The position numbers and the translations under genes were made by a program. This document shows, one piece after another, positions 12,131-24,132 of a stretch of DNA of 64,000 bases (position 1 is its first letter; the number at the start of each line of letters is the position of its first letter). The DNA lies in contig JAMJFZ010001816.1 of NCBI GenBank assembly GCA_026225945.1, positions 888,001 to 952,000 of the forward strand, given 5' to 3'. The notes below the pieces were generated by a model. That model worked only from the letters and a program-made list of their open reading frames with translations. It had not been told where the DNA came from and made no database searches. This DNA is from Cricetomys ansorgei. Its lineage: Eukaryota > Chordata > Mammalia > Rodentia > Nesomyidae.

Positions 12131-13508
12131 TTTCTTTTATATTTATTATATTTAAAATAATTTTGTTTTTACAAGATCTCAGTGATTCTGTTTTATATTA
12201 ATGAAAAAAAAAAGATTTCATGAAAAAAGAGTTGCAAATTCTTTGCTGTTGCTCTGAATCCAGCCATGTAGCACTGGCACTTTGCAAACTTTATCTTGAC
12301 AGTTGCTACCTATTTAGGGAAGGAGACAAATTTCTCTAATTATACCTCTTGTCTTTTACAGTACTTCCCCTAAGTTTTACCTTCTGCCCGCTACAAGATT
12401 TGCATTCCCTGTTTGTCTCCAGGTACATTATATGAATACCAAGTGTCTGTAGCTATGTATAATCAAATTCTATTCTTTATGTGGAAAGTTCATCAACGGC
12501 ATTTCCCTCCTCGCTTGAGTAATATACGAAACATTTTCCTCTCCATCTTGGGAAACATGATGGAGATACACATGTTAGAATCAATAATGAATTTGATGAG
12601 AAATAATAAAGTGGTAACAATGATGAGTTTGTTTTTGCCATCTGTTACAGACATGCCTGAGTTCATTTTCTGTTTTTCTAGTCAATTTATAGTGTTATTT
12701 TTCTTCTTAATTGCTAAGACTTACTTGAAAAATTAAATGAAAGTACTCTATAATAGCAGAATGTATTTATTATTTAGATTGTTTAATCACATTAAGACAA
12801 ATGTGAGCAAGATTCTCATAAAGCATTCCATCATATTTTTCTCTATTATTTTAATAATACTTTTATGAATAACCTGAGTTGCATATAATGTTTCTCAATA
12901 ACACCTTTTTCTCATTTCTCCCTGGCCCACCCTACTATCCTGGACTGCAAAGCTTTGTGTTAGGAGGATGACAATTATATCTCAAGTTATCCACATCCAA
13001 TAAAATACTTATAAAGATATCAAAAGTAATTTTATAGAGACTGACAAGTATAGATTGAAATTGGTACTAAAATGCATTGGGGCAATAGTCAATACACTTA
13101 TTGAAGGAATAAATTTAGAAACCTTACAGCACTAGATTTTAAACTCAAGTCTACTGTAAGATATGGGACTGGGACAGAGACAGACACATGTTCTGGATCT
13201 AAGCCATTTGTTCTATCATTTATAAAACTTTTACTCTCTGTCTGTAGCTTCTTTTATCTTCATTTGAAGAAAAATGGACAAAAAATGAAAATTAATTTAT
13301 TTTATTCTGTAATATCTCATCCTGACATCAACAATGAGCCCAGAAAATGACTTCTTTTTTTTCTGACACTTATGACAAATCATTGACTTTCTATGGTTAA
13401 GTGTAATTACATAAAACACTCTTTTCAATTTTCAAAATGTATATTCCTAGTTTACTGAGAATTGATTTTGTGAATGAGTGTTTGTTTGTTTGTTAGTTGA
13501 TTGGTTTT
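12131..13508. other. AT-rich unique-looking sequence
   Basis: No recognised transposon. A 107-codon frame (12413-12736, +) begins in ordinary AT-rich sequence, has no domain and no splice or promoter context, and is not accepted. A TG-starting TTTG repeat ('tgtttgtttgtttg') lies at about 13480. Confidence 0.45.
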
Positions 13509-13645
13509 TGTTTTCTTTTTCTTTTGTTATAAGATCCACTCTTGCTCTAGCTGGCCTGTCTGTAACTTACTGTGTAGACCATTCTGACCTGAACTCACTT
13601 GAGATTCATCTGACTCTGCCTCCCAAGAACTTGATGATATGTGCT
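13509..13645 (-). mobile_element. Old B1 SINE (antisense)
   Basis: The order of B1 antisense blocks is kept: 'agctggcctgtctgtaactta', 'ctgtgtagacc', 'ctgaactcac', 'gagattcatctgactctgcctcccaag'. The 5' head of B1 (right side on this strand) is missing and divergence is high, so this is one of the older B1 copies in the window. Confidence 0.65.
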
Positions 13646-13759
13646 ACCTTGCTCATTTCAATATCATTAGTCTTGTCAAAACATTTTGTTTTGTTTTTGT
13701 GAACACTGGACACTTATTGCATTTCCATGACTAGATCCTTTCAGTGCATTGTTTTATTC

Positions 13760-14235
13760 TTGAGATTTTAATACAATTATATTTTTCTCTCACTCCTCCT
13801 TCCAAATCCTCCAATATTCATTGCTTTCTATTTAAAATGTATGAACTCCTTTTTTATTATTACATGCATATAGTTTATACATACGCTCATTTTATGATCT
13901 AAACACTGACTATTTTACATTGAATATGCAACTGCTGTCTCTTCCTTGGAGTAGACTATTTCTTCTGCTCTTAGCATTCTTTAGTTGCCTGTAGTTCTGT
14001 GCATAGGTTTGAGCCCTTATGGCCTTTTCTCTGTCCACTTTGGCATATCTATTGTCTTATTCAGCTTATGTTTAGCGTGTTTAGGCAGTCATGTTGTTCA
14101 TATGTGTAGCTTTTAACTTTGCTAGGAGATACAATCTCATAGCAAACTCCCTGACGCTCTAGATCTTAGAATCTCTCCACATCCTCTTCCACCATGTTCC
14201 TTGAGCCTTAGTGAGTATAAGATAAATCCCTATTG
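13760..14235 (-). mobile_element. L1 3' UTR fragment (antisense)
   Basis: Antisense rodent L1 3' UTR blocks occur in order: 'ttgcctgtagttctgtgcatagg' near 13985, 'ccactttggcatatctattg' near 14037, 'taggcagtcatgttg' near 14080, 'ctaggagatacaatctcatagc' near 14123, and 'catgttccttgagccttag' near 14193. The same blocks in the same order occur at 47.04-47.35 kb, so the two are related L1 copies. Confidence 0.75.
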
Positions 14236-15095
14236 CTGAAGACATCATGTAATTCAGATGCTGCTGCTGATGTCTTATCAACTATAAGTGCTTCTTCATC
14301 TTCAGCTTGAATACACAGCTTTTTGAAATTTCCTAGCACAGAAATAAGTCCATAATTTTAAGTTTCAGCTTCATTCATGTTTTCAGGACACCAGCAGAAT
14401 GCAACCATATTCTTGGTTAAAATATCACAAAAAATACCATAAAATAAACCTCATCCTAGTTCTGGTGAAATATGTTTTTATTCTGAATCTTTGAAAGTCA
14501 ATCTTCAACAATCAATATTTATTTCAACTTTCTCCTATTCCAAGTTCTTGTAAGAATTGCCCACTAAACTCAAATGACAGAACTCAGCACTTGTCTCACC
14601 TCAAAGTTCTAAATGCTTTACATTACTCCCAAGAGACAGTTTCAAGGCTTCCAAGTCACATGGTCAAGTTTATTACTATAAGGACCCCTCTGATGCTACT
14701 AGTTTCGGCCATACTATCTTTTCTTGCTACTGTGATAAAATACACTGACAAAACAGTTCTAAGGAATAAAGGGTTACTTGACTCACAATTTAACAGTAGA
14801 GTATATCATTTTGAGTAAATCAAGGAAGGAGCATAAAACAACTATTCACATACACTCTCAAGAGCATACAGTGAAAGAATTCATGCGTGGTAACCTATAT
14901 TCAATCACCTTCTATTATGTTACATTCAGGATTCAAAAACAGAGAGAAGTGCCATCCAAGACAGCTTTGGTCTTCTCACAATAATGAATGTAACCAAGAG
15001 GAACCCACATACATGCCCAAAGGCTAACCTCATCTATATAATCCCTCACTGAGGATCTTTTCCTAGGTGATTTTTAGATTGTGTCAATTGGAGAA
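14236..15095 (-). mobile_element. Rodent ERV-like element: internal part and one LTR
   Basis: Antisense text of a common rodent ERV-like repeat. The internal part includes 'cagcttgaatacacagc' near 14304, 'tttcaggacaccagcagaa' near 14382, 'ccaagttcttgtaagaattgccca' near 14540 and 'ctcaaagttctaaatgc' near 14600. The LTR starts at about 14712 with 'cttttcttgctactgtgataaaat' and ends near 15095 with 'ggtgatttttagattgtgtcaattgg'. The open frames at 14591-14984 are chance frames. Orientation is opposite to the related copy at 58.4-59.6 kb, which shows the same internal/LTR junction. The family name is not certain. Confidence 0.6.
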
Positions 15096-15164
15096 TTAAA
15101 ATTATGCATATTTACAAAAAAAAGAAAATTTTGAAAGTGCCAAGAAAATAGGTACATTATCAAA

Positions 15165-15600
15165 CTGAAGCTACCTCCAGTTGGCATTCACTAGTGATGG
15201 GGAAAAAAGTTTTCTCCAATGGAGTCTCACTGGGTATATTAACCACATTTAAGGACAGGCCCCTTCCTAGCATTAAATGCCCAACAAAGAATAAACTCAA
15301 TGCCAGTTTTGAGGACTTGTTGTCTCATAATACTTTGTGTATTTTTTTACTGATTTTTCTATGTATACTATGGTTTCAAATTTTGTGTTTTTACAGGTTT
15401 GTTTGTTATGTTTTTACTGTCTTTTTCTGAAGTTTTGATTCTGGTTTTGTTTGCGTGTTTGGACTTTAAAGACAGACTGACCCAGAGAGAGGGCTAGATA
15501 ATGGATAAAAAAAGGAAGAGGAGGGGTTGGAGGAGGAGGAGGAGGAGTGTAGGGTGGTTGGGGAACGGTGAGGATCTAGGAGAAGTTAGGGAGTTTTAGT
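15165..15600 (+). mobile_element. L1 3' UTR end fragment
   Basis: Sense-strand L1 3' UTR: 'ttttctccaatggagtctcactgggtata' near 15209, a T-rich tract (15330-15460), then a G/A-rich end with 'gaggggttggaggaggagg' near 15520 and 'ggatctaggagaagtt' near 15573. A short (AGG)n run lies at 15525-15547. The 78-codon Phe-rich frame here is a product of the T-rich tract. Confidence 0.65.
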
Positions 15601-15695
15601 TAAATTGACTATTACTGAGATTAAACACCATGACCAAAAGCAAGTTAAGGAGGAAAAACTATTTGGCTTCAACTTCCACATCATAGTCCATACAC

Positions 15696-16597
15696 TGTTA
15701 TTTAGCCATTTAATCAAGCAACACAACTGCTCTGGGAAAGAATCACATCCAGGGGTCTATGTTAAGGGATCACATTCAGAGTCCTGTGTGGTCCAGATGG
15801 AATGTAGAGTGTTTATACAAACCTTTAATGCCAGTAGGCAGAAGGCATTGGTGGTATACACTTTTAATCTCAGCAGTTGGCCTACAGGAAGCAGAACTCA
15901 GAAGGGATCAGCGTCAGACAGGAAGTAATGGCTGAGATGATTCAGAGGGAAGGGCAGGCAAAGTGACAAATAAAATGAAGAATTGGCAAAGTGGGTCAGA
16001 ATGAGGACATGCCCAACTCTCACATAGCAAAACAGGCTCTCATTTCAAAGTCAAGCAATCAGTTAGAGAAGCAGGCCTGCTAGAGGATAAGACACAGAGG
16101 ATTAGAGACAGAGGCAGTCTCGAGGAGTCTGAAGAATTCTGAGGAATCTGAGGCAGAGGCACAGAGGCAGTTCAGCAGAAGTCAGTATGAGATGGGAAGA
16201 GTGAGTCAGTTTGAAGCCAAGCAAAGCAGTTCAGTCTGAGGCAGTCAGAGAATCAGCCAGAGTCTGCCAGAGTCAGAAGAGTTTGTTAGCAACAATCAGC
16301 CAACTCAGAAGGTCAGTTTGAACCTGCAGCTTGGAAAAGAGTTTGAGCCAGAACAGTTTATCAGGTTAGTTCAGTAAAGCTCTAAGTTTAGAAATAGCTA
16401 GTCTGAGTGGATCAGGTAGTAGTAAGTTTCAGTTAAATGTTCTAGATAGTAAGGAGGCTGAGGCTGAAGCCCTCCAATTCTAGGCTTAAATATTTAGATT
16501 GTACAGAGGCCAAAACACACCAGGGCTCCAGGATAAGGACCAAGGATTGAATTAGCCAAGGAATAAACTGCCATTTGAACCCGAATCAAAGTCTACC
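15696..16597 (+). mobile_element. Class II-type solo LTR, copy B
   Basis: Begins TGTTATTTAGCC at 15696 and ends near 'tctacc' at 16597. It aligns in block order with copy E: 'gggtctat' (15751), 'acattcag' (15773), 'gatggaatgtag' (15797), two B1-head-like units (15822-15880), 'gaagcagaactcagaagg', then a long AG-rich body with 'agatgggaagagtgagtcagtttgaagc' (16190-16220) also seen in E at 57112. An AATAAA lies at 16562. It is inserted in an ERV LTR. A clean 6-bp duplication is not visible (left flank ATACAC, right flank CACTAT), so the ends are eroded or misplaced by a few bases. Confidence 0.7.
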
Positions 16598-16793
16598 CAC
16601 TATTGGAGGATGTCAGGGCAGGAACTTGAGGTAGGACCTGATCCATCAGCCGTGGAAGAGTGTGGCTTACTGGCTTGCTCTCCATGGCTTGCTAAACCTG
16701 TTTTTACAAAGAACTCACAACCACTAGCCCTGGGTGGCCCCATACACAATGGGCTGTGTCCTCCCACAACAATCACTAGTTAAGAAAATGCTC

Positions 16794-16969
16794 AGGTGGG
16801 CTGTGGTGGTGCATGCCTTTAATTCCAGCACCTGCAAAGCAGAGGCAGGCAGATCTCTGTGAGTTGTAGGCCAACCAGGTATACAGAGTAAGTACTAGGA
16901 CAGCCAGAGTTACAACAGAGAAATCCTGTCTCAAAATCAAAAACAAAAACAAAAAACAAAAAAAAAGGA
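16794..16969 (+). mobile_element. B1 SINE, full length
   Basis: Complete B1: 'ggtggtgcatgcctttaattccagc', 'gcagaggcaggcagatctctgtgagtt', 'acagagaaatcctgtctcaaaa' and an A-rich CAAAAA tail. Flanking duplications AAGAAAATGCTC (16782-16793) and AAGAAAATGTTC (16970-16981) match at 11 of 12 positions. The low divergence of the duplication suggests a fairly recent insertion into the host ERV LTR. Confidence 0.95.
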
Positions 16970-17010
16970 AAGAAAATGTTCTATGGGCATCATAAGTGAC
17001 TGTGCCAAAA

Positions 17011-17499
17011 TGAAAACTACATTTGTTTTATTGTACAAATATTATGGATATGGTACAATGCTACCATCACTAGGATTTTATTTTGTGTTAAATAAAGGTA
17101 CTCTTCTAATGAAATTCTCATAATAGTTTGGGGAAAATGATCAATAAATAATAGACCATCTTGATGACAAACTGAATTAACCAATTGTAATTAGTTGGTT
17201 GCTTTTATATGTTCTGAATAAGAAAATCATATGATCCACTTTGAATGCAGAATACAAGATCATCTTAGATTTACAAATCGTATGTATCGTTAAAAGAAAA
17301 AAATAGTAAGTGGAATGGATAATTTGCCAAGGAATTTGTAGAATGTGTTAAGTCATGAAATGTTATTGCTACAGCTTTTGGATGTATTTTTTTTTCTGTC
17401 ATAAGTTTCAAATATTTTGGATAAAATGAGAGGAAATGTGAAACAGTGGATAGTTTAAGCAAAGCAGTTACTAAGTAAGGACCAATTGAAAGTGTGGGG
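17011..17499. other. AT-rich sequence, nothing recognised
   Basis: No repeat or gene signature. The 98-codon minus frame (17271-17567) overlaps a SINE fragment and has no domain. Confidence 0.45.
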
Positions 17500-17592
17500 A
17501 GTAGAGCTAGAGAGATAGCCCAGTATTTGTACATTATTTGTTTCCAAGCCTGAAGACTCAAGTTCATTCCTTGGAACCCACATGAGAGAACA
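17500..17592 (+). mobile_element. B4/B2-type SINE head fragment
   Basis: 'gctagagagatagcccagtatt' followed by 'aagcctgaagactcaagttcattcc' and 'ggaacccacatg' is the tRNA-derived head of a B4 or related SINE. The B1-like 3' half is absent. Confidence 0.65.
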
Positions 17593-17830
17593 AATTTATG
17601 AAATTTGGGGGAAGAAAAGCAATTCTGCCACTAATGATTTGAAGTCTAACAGTAGCCAACAGTTTTCATTGATACATATCAAGTGCTAGAGATATAGAAT
17701 GAGTAACCAGTTTGTTATAGGGACTACTAATAAACAGTAGTCAGAAACCAAAACACAAAACTAAAATATGAGGGAAATTACAAATATCAGAACTCCTTGA
17801 TTACTGATTCTTTGAAGTGGGGTGATGTCA

Positions 17831-17875
<45 letters not shown>

Positions 17876-18647
17876 AATGCACTATTTTAGAATACACATT
17901 CATACATAGTCTGCCTCACTACATCCAAACTGCCAGAAGAAAAACACCATGTTTTACTTTATTTCTCTAAGAGTTAGTTGTGTTCTTAAGAAAAATGATT
18001 AAGTATTAGAGTTTTTGATTTTTTTATCCAAATGAAGTCTGATGCTAATAAATCTAAATCAATTAATTTTGTGAGATGTTAAACAACTTACCTTATGTAA
18101 GCAAAAAACTTTCCACCATAATGTCACCAAGAACTTTATTTGCAGTGCCTCTGTATTCAAGTGCTCACATTTTTATAGTATTCATAGGAGAGTTGCAAGA
18201 TAGGGAGGAATGGTTTGAAGCTTACCTCAGGATCCTTTCTTTCTGCAGCTCACTTAGCAGGTAAACTAGCAAGTATGTGTTAGACCTATGCCCTACTTTG
18301 TAATCACACATATTTTAAGGGTACATACATTGTTGAAGACTTATGAGTGAAGTTAAAGCCTTAGAAAACAGAAAAATTTGCATGTAACTGAGTACATTTT
18401 TCTCAGAAATGTATGACCTTTTCTTGCTATACACGACCATTGCCATTTCTCCTTGCAATCTTAAACCTGATTTATCTGCTTTTACAGAATATATTCACTA
18501 AAATAAAATAACCAAATAAATTTATAAAACACATCCCCTAGTAAAAATATCGATACACCAAGTATCTCATAATTGATAGATAACATGTAATCCTGGTAAA
18601 GTACATTCAATTTATACAATACATATACAACCTTATTTTAAAACATT
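17593..18647. other. Unique-looking sequence with one microsatellite
   Basis: Apart from the (TG)n tract at 17834-17872, I recognise nothing. A 62-codon frame (18076-18264) ends in an AG/GTAAAC-like sequence but has no upstream support, so it is not called. Confidence 0.45.
17834..17872. repeat. (TG)n microsatellite
   Basis: About 19 uninterrupted GT units, long enough to be polymorphic. Confidence 0.98.
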
Positions 18648-18845
18648 ATTTATTTCTTTATTAATTTTATGTGAATATGTGTTGTTTATAGGTATATCCA
18701 TGGAACACATATGTGAAGAGTACTACAGAGGCCAGAAGAAGACAGCAGATACTCTGGTACTCCAGATAAAGACTGTGAGTCACCATGGAATACTGGGAAT
18801 AGAACTTGCATCCTATGGAAGGACAGCTGAGCCACCTCTTTAGCC
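18648..18845 (-). mobile_element. B2/B3 SINE (antisense)
   Basis: Antisense B2/B3 structure: an AT-rich 'tatttatttctttattaattttatg' tail side, 'gaggccagaagaagacagcagatactctgg' type centre, 'gtgagtcaccatggaatactggga' and a tRNA-derived head 'gacagctgagccacctctttagcccc'. Divergence suggests the older B3 lineage. Confidence 0.8.
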
Positions 18846-20655
18846 CCAAGTCTTCGCTCTCATTACATATAACTGATTGGATTTTTCTCCTTAAACAAAA
18901 TAAACTTTCTAAAGGGAATTCAGCTGAAATATTAATAATGCCACTATTAATTGGTCATTTCTCCAAATAGACAACATATAGAGGATAGTGGAGACTTCTG
19001 AATGTGAGTTTTAGATTATATTGAAACTGATAAAAATAAATTTTTATAATAAAACAAATTATTATAATTATAATAAATAAAAAACAAAATTAGAACATGC
19101 ATTTCAAATACAGAATTTTCTTGACTATTGTAATGATTCATTGTGGATGATCCCTTTGTTTTTACTTTAAGTGAGATATTTCTACTAGAAGGAATCATAA
19201 AGCATGGTCCCAGGGATACATTTTGTACTATCAAAGACTTTTTCTCAGTATCAACTATTTTTAAAGAATGCCATAAAATGTGTGTATGATCTACAACAAT
19301 CAGTCATAGTTCTTCCTTTTTTGGAAAATAGTCAGTTGGAATAAGTAACATTCTTATGAGAAATCATGATGAATAATTAGATAAATATGGTATAAGTCAT
19401 ATATATGAATATAATAAATTTGGTCATTTAGCCATTGCTAAACAAGAATATATTAAATACATTGGAATATGAAATATCTATCGCTTCTGTGTATCTTCTA
19501 ACTATATATATGCGTGCATGATCAAAGCATGCTTTTCATATGTTTAAATTGTCATGTGAACTTATTTTTATACCTTCTCAACAGGATTTAATCACTAACA
19601 ATACCCAGAGAATGGCCTTTTCATATTCCTTATTATTTGTGATATTGTAGAAGGTAAGTATTAACTATATCATAATTTTAAGAAAATTTTGCTTACTATT
19701 GTATATTTGGGTAAGCTGCCAGGTTCACTGTTATTAACACTCTGCCTGCCCACACACAGTACTGAGGAGCTAGATGTATCACTACTTTCCTTTTTCCTGT
19801 ACATGTAAAAAAAAAAATTCCTTCAAGAAAGAACTCATGTGGAATACTATGTTAATACCCTGCCCTTCTGAAAACATACACATGTTCTTTATGGACTCCT
19901 CATTATTATTAATAACCACAAGAGTAAATGGTATAGTAGTTACATATCACTATTAATATTGTCTTTCAGACCATAAGGACTTGTTCTTACATTTGTTATC
20001 TTTACCTGTCATCCTCCTGGAGAATTGTCTTTGACTGGTTTTACATTCTCACAATGCCATAACCTTAGTCAGGGAAGTCTACATCTAATGATAGACAATA
20101 CAATCCTAAAGACAAGGAAGGCTTCCTCATTCTCAACAATCTGATGGATGCTAATACTGCTCTCAATTTCCAGGGAGAGGCAAATAGAGATGAGCAGTAA
20201 GAAGAACCTCCTTTGCTTCAAGTTGATGTGACTTCAGAAGCATAGTGTCCCCTACAGAGTGCCCCGAAATAACAGCTCTCAAAGCGTGGTATTTTACACT
20301 GATGTGCCACCAAGGTTTTTCAGAGGATTGATAATGTCAAACTTATTTTCAAAATGTAAAGATTAAACTGGCTTTTGTCTTAATATTTGGGTTACATTAG
20401 AACTGATAATGCAAAGAGTGGGTTATGCTTTTGGTAATCTAACAAAATCCAAAGTTGTGGTACCAAACTACAGTGGCAGTCAGTATTATCTGTGGCTATA
20501 CTCACTGGAAATTCTTTTCTAGGGATACTCTTAAATGCCTTCCTAGAGCAGTAGAGTTATTAAATCTTGACTTTTTGTATACATCTTTTTAAAGTTTGGT
20601 TCTGTGTGGAACCAAAATGGAGATTTATAGAAAGCAATTGTGTAATGCTTTTAAT
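18846..20655. other. AT-rich unique-looking sequence
   Basis: No repeat or gene signature. Several 60-70 codon frames in this stretch have no domains. Confidence 0.5.
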
Positions 20656-20793
20656 ACTACACTACGCTATACTATACCACACCTCATGACACTACACTGC
20701 ACTACACCACATCACACTACATCAGACTACACTACAGTACACCACACTAAGTTATATCACTTCACACCACAGCACAGCACAGCACAGTATGCT
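20656..20793. repeat. Degenerate ACTAC/ACCAC minisatellite
   Basis: A tract built from variants of a 5-bp ACTAC / ACCAC / ATCAC unit (on +), ending in CAGCA units near 20770-20782. Only pentamer-scale periodicity is obvious. It produces a His/Thr/Tyr-rich frame (20596-20805) that is a by-product of the repeat. Confidence 0.85.
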
Positions 20794-23162
20794 AAGTGCT
20801 CCTGAGAGGAGGACCTGGCTAATCTTTTCAGTTCCCCAAACCATGAAATATTCTTATTTAAAAAAATAATATTGAATAGACTGTGCCAGTTAAATGTGCT
20901 CATTTCATAGCTATTTTCTCATGATTCAATAGAGTCTCTTACATCAAGTGTGGCAACAATATTTGTTACCACCTGACAAACTGGTACAAAGGAAAATCTG
21001 AATTCTGGAAAATTTATTTACTAGTCTGAGGTTTACTTGTCAAGATATCTGAGGTATCTAGTCAAAGGATTTTTTTCCCATTATAATATTTAAAATTATT
21101 TTTCTTTTGGTTTGTATGTATTTGTTTGCTAAAAATGTAAAATACATTTGTGTTATATGTATTTGTTTTCAGTAGTATTAAAATATTTCAGACTGGGTGG
21201 TAAGGGTAATTTTTTCTTTACATTTCTGGAAATCAGAAGTATATGATCAATTTGTGAGTAAGATTGAATTTTGTGTGTGTATGAGGTTATGGACCAAGTC
21301 TTATATATGATCATCTTCTTCCAGTGTTTAAACTGTCACTTGATGAGTTATCAATCTAACTCCTGTTTGTACAATGATCATGCTGCAGTATGGTCAGCCT
21401 CATGAATTCATTTCAATAGCTTACAGCTACTATCCTCAAACCGATAAACAGTGTATTCAGTAAATGATTTTTTCATAGTCCCAAAGTTTGTGCTTCTTTT
21501 CCGTCATAGGTTGACACTGTGGGTGATCATTTAAGGTGGCATCTTTCAAAGATAATTAGATGAAGAGGGAATTTATCAGATATGGGATACTTGGTTTCTC
21601 GGCAAAAGAGAGGACACAATGTCATTCATTAACATATCAGCCTGTTCTCATATTTAGTATTACTGACTCACACTTTCAAAGTAATCCCCAAATAAACTGT
21701 TACCTGTTCTCCTGTAAACTTATATGACTGTATGATTCTTAGCTCTATAATTTAGCATGTAATCTATATCAGATTAGACATGGATGCAAGCCATATCTAC
21801 TACACAGCTATGAAAATAAATTTAAGTGACTACTAACTACACATCCTCAGAGATCATTCTTAGGATTAGCTGTAGTATGCAAATCTTAGCAACAATACCA
21901 CTTAAATGGACTAATGATATTCTCGTGTCCTTTATTTTGATAACATGCAATATTTTATTAAATCATTGCTGTGAACAATAAATATGTGGTTAAAGATAGT
22001 TTCTAAAACATACTTTATATACTTGTCATCTGAATGGGAGATTTAAATTATATTTATTACAATATAGAACATATTTTAAGAGAACTATGTATATAAGAAG
22101 AACAAATGCTAAAGGGACACAACAGACAACAACGCACACATTTACTCAGGATTAATTTTCTGCTTGCTTTGAATTTATTAAAGTGTGTTCTTTAATCAAA
22201 GAATAAAGCTATTTACATTGAATTCAATAGGTTATTTAAAATGAAAATCCAAAAATAGGTTTTCATTTGGTTAAAATTACCTCACTCTAGATTACCAAGC
22301 CTGGTATAATGAATTCAATTCCAATGTGAATTAAAATATTTAAAATATGAATTAAGCCTGTATTTTATTTTTATTATTTGATATTTTTCCCACAAATTGC
22401 TAACGTAGAACTAATTTTCATTTGGACTCTGACCAAATTGGTAAGGAAATTCATTAAAAATGAAAGCTTTACTGTTCATAATACCATATCAAGAAGATTG
22501 ATTTACACAACATTTATTATAGGGTAAGCAAATGTTAAGAGTGCATAGTCCATACTACTGCCTAAGGTGAAACACTTCAAGAATCATTCATCCAAGAAAC
22601 AATGAAACCAGTCAGCATATTCAAGAAAAAAAAATTTTATTGTTAATTCCTAGTGATTCTGCAGCCAAATAAGAATTAATTTAATTATAACAAATAGAAA
22701 AATGAATATTGTATTCCATGTAATTTTAATAAATCATTTATTGTAAAAACTTTAGCATATATCTAATATTTTATTTTATTGAAATAGACACAGCACAGAT
22801 TAACCAATTATTGTTTCGAGTTGTACATTCTAAATCAAATGAATATATGGTATTGTGTATATATCACTCTTGTCTCAAGAACATCTTCATCCCTAAAAGT
22901 GAACCTCTGCAGTCAGTGAACAATACTGTTTCACTTTCCAGCTCTACAATTTAGTCTGTTTTAATAGCTTGATGTAAGAGTAATTATTTTAGTATTTGGA
23001 TTTTTCTATCTTAATTGTACTCATTTAGTTTAATCAAGAATCATTTAATCTGTTGATGAAAGTTTGAGTAGTCTGCACCTTCTGAATGCTATGTATCATA
23101 ATCTTTTAAGCATTCCTATGTGAATAACTGTTCAGATCTCTGTTTTCAGTGGACACAAGTAT
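20794..23162. other. AT-rich unique-looking sequence
   Basis: No recognised repeats or genes. Confidence 0.5.
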
Positions 23163-23517
23163 ATATTAGTTACTTTTCTTGATGCTATGAGAATATATCT
23201 GACAGAAGATACTTAAGAAGTTGAGATTTCTTTGGCTCAGTGTTTCAGAGGCTCCAATGAACACTAGGTAGGGAAGTTTTGCAAATGTGGTTTCCCTGAA
23301 CACAAATGGACCAAGTAGAGCTTGTAGGTGATAGCCGAGACAGGAAGCAGGGCCAAGAGCCTTAGCAGAGGCAGGTATGACTTTTAAAGGTTGCCTCTAG
23401 TGCTCTATATCTACCACAGGCCCAGCATCTGAAAGTTTCTACAAACCCTGGAACATTTACACTAGCTAACCATGAAATTTGCTAAAACATGAACCTGCGG
23501 AGGACACTTCAGATTCA
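23163..23517 (-). mobile_element. Solo LTR of a rodent ERV-like family
   Basis: Starts 'tattagttacttttcttgatgctatgag' and keeps the antisense block order of the family: 'ctgacagaag', 'tttctttggctcagtgtttcagagg', 'gccgagacaggaagcaggg', 'ggttgcctctagtgctc' and an end 'aggacacttcagattcaagcc'. The start matches the LTR start at 14712. This is the reverse complement of the type of sequence at 6830-7111. Confidence 0.6.
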
Positions 23518-24110
23518 AGCCTCTGCATCCTTGCATTGCAATTGCTAGATGACATGAAATGCTGCTTGAAACGTTTTGAAGAATCTCTATACTGTTTTTC
23601 ATTAATGCATTTTAAAGCTACAAATTTTGCTTGTTGGGCAGCTTTCAACATGTCTCAACAGTGTTTTCTTTTTTTCATTTTTATTTAGGAAGTTATTTCT
23701 TTCTTGATATCTTCTACGAACCATTCAAGATTGGGTAACGAGTTGTTATATCTCAATGAGTCTGTATATCTACTAGAGAGGTTTTTTAGGCTGTCAATTT
23801 TAAGTTTATCATGAAGACATTTTTAACCTACTCATTAGAATATGGAACCAGTAAACGAATGCAGGGAAATACTGCAAATAATTTCAATATGACATTGTTT
23901 ACTTTTTAATACAAACAATTTAAATATTTAAGATTTTCTTAATGTTGAAAGGCCAACTGCCTTCTAAAATTTTAATGAAAGAACTTTTTCTTTTAAATAA
24001 TTATAAGAAAAATTATTAAATCTATTTTTCACAGAAAGTATTTACATTTTTCTGATTTTCTTCAGCTGATTTCTATTAAGCCATAATTTTTTACATAAAT
24101 ATAAACCAGG

Positions 24111-24132
24111 ATATTATTATATATAATAATAT
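24111..24132. repeat. Perfect 22-bp AT palindrome
   Basis: ATATTATTATA followed directly by its reverse complement with no spacer. Confidence 0.95.

Larger units (their letters stand above)
15601..17010 (-). mobile_element. Rodent ERV LTR, split by copy B and a B1
   Basis: The host LTR is in three pieces. Piece 1 (15601-15695) has 'ttgactattactgagattaaacaccatgacc' type text. Piece 2 (16598-16793) has 'gtcagggcaggaac', 'cttactggcttgctctccatggcttgct' type text and 'cacaatgggctgtgtcctccca'. Piece 3 begins at 16982 and fades by about 17010. Pieces 1 and 2 are joined in order in other copies of the family, so the intervening 0.9 kb is an insertion. Piece 2 and piece 3 are separated by a B1 with its own target duplication. 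Confidence 0.65.

Noticed and set aside
15605..15928. 107-codon plus-strand frame
   Set aside because: It spans the boundary of an ERV LTR and the inserted LTR copy B, so it is an accidental fusion of two repeats.
16200..16330. CAG/AGT-rich repeats considered as CRISPR-like or satellite array
   Set aside because: Units are short, degenerate and not separated by unique spacers; they are the body of a dispersed LTR.
17500..17592. Possible tRNA gene
   Set aside because: The tRNA-like text is the tRNA-derived head of a SINE; no cloverleaf can be completed.
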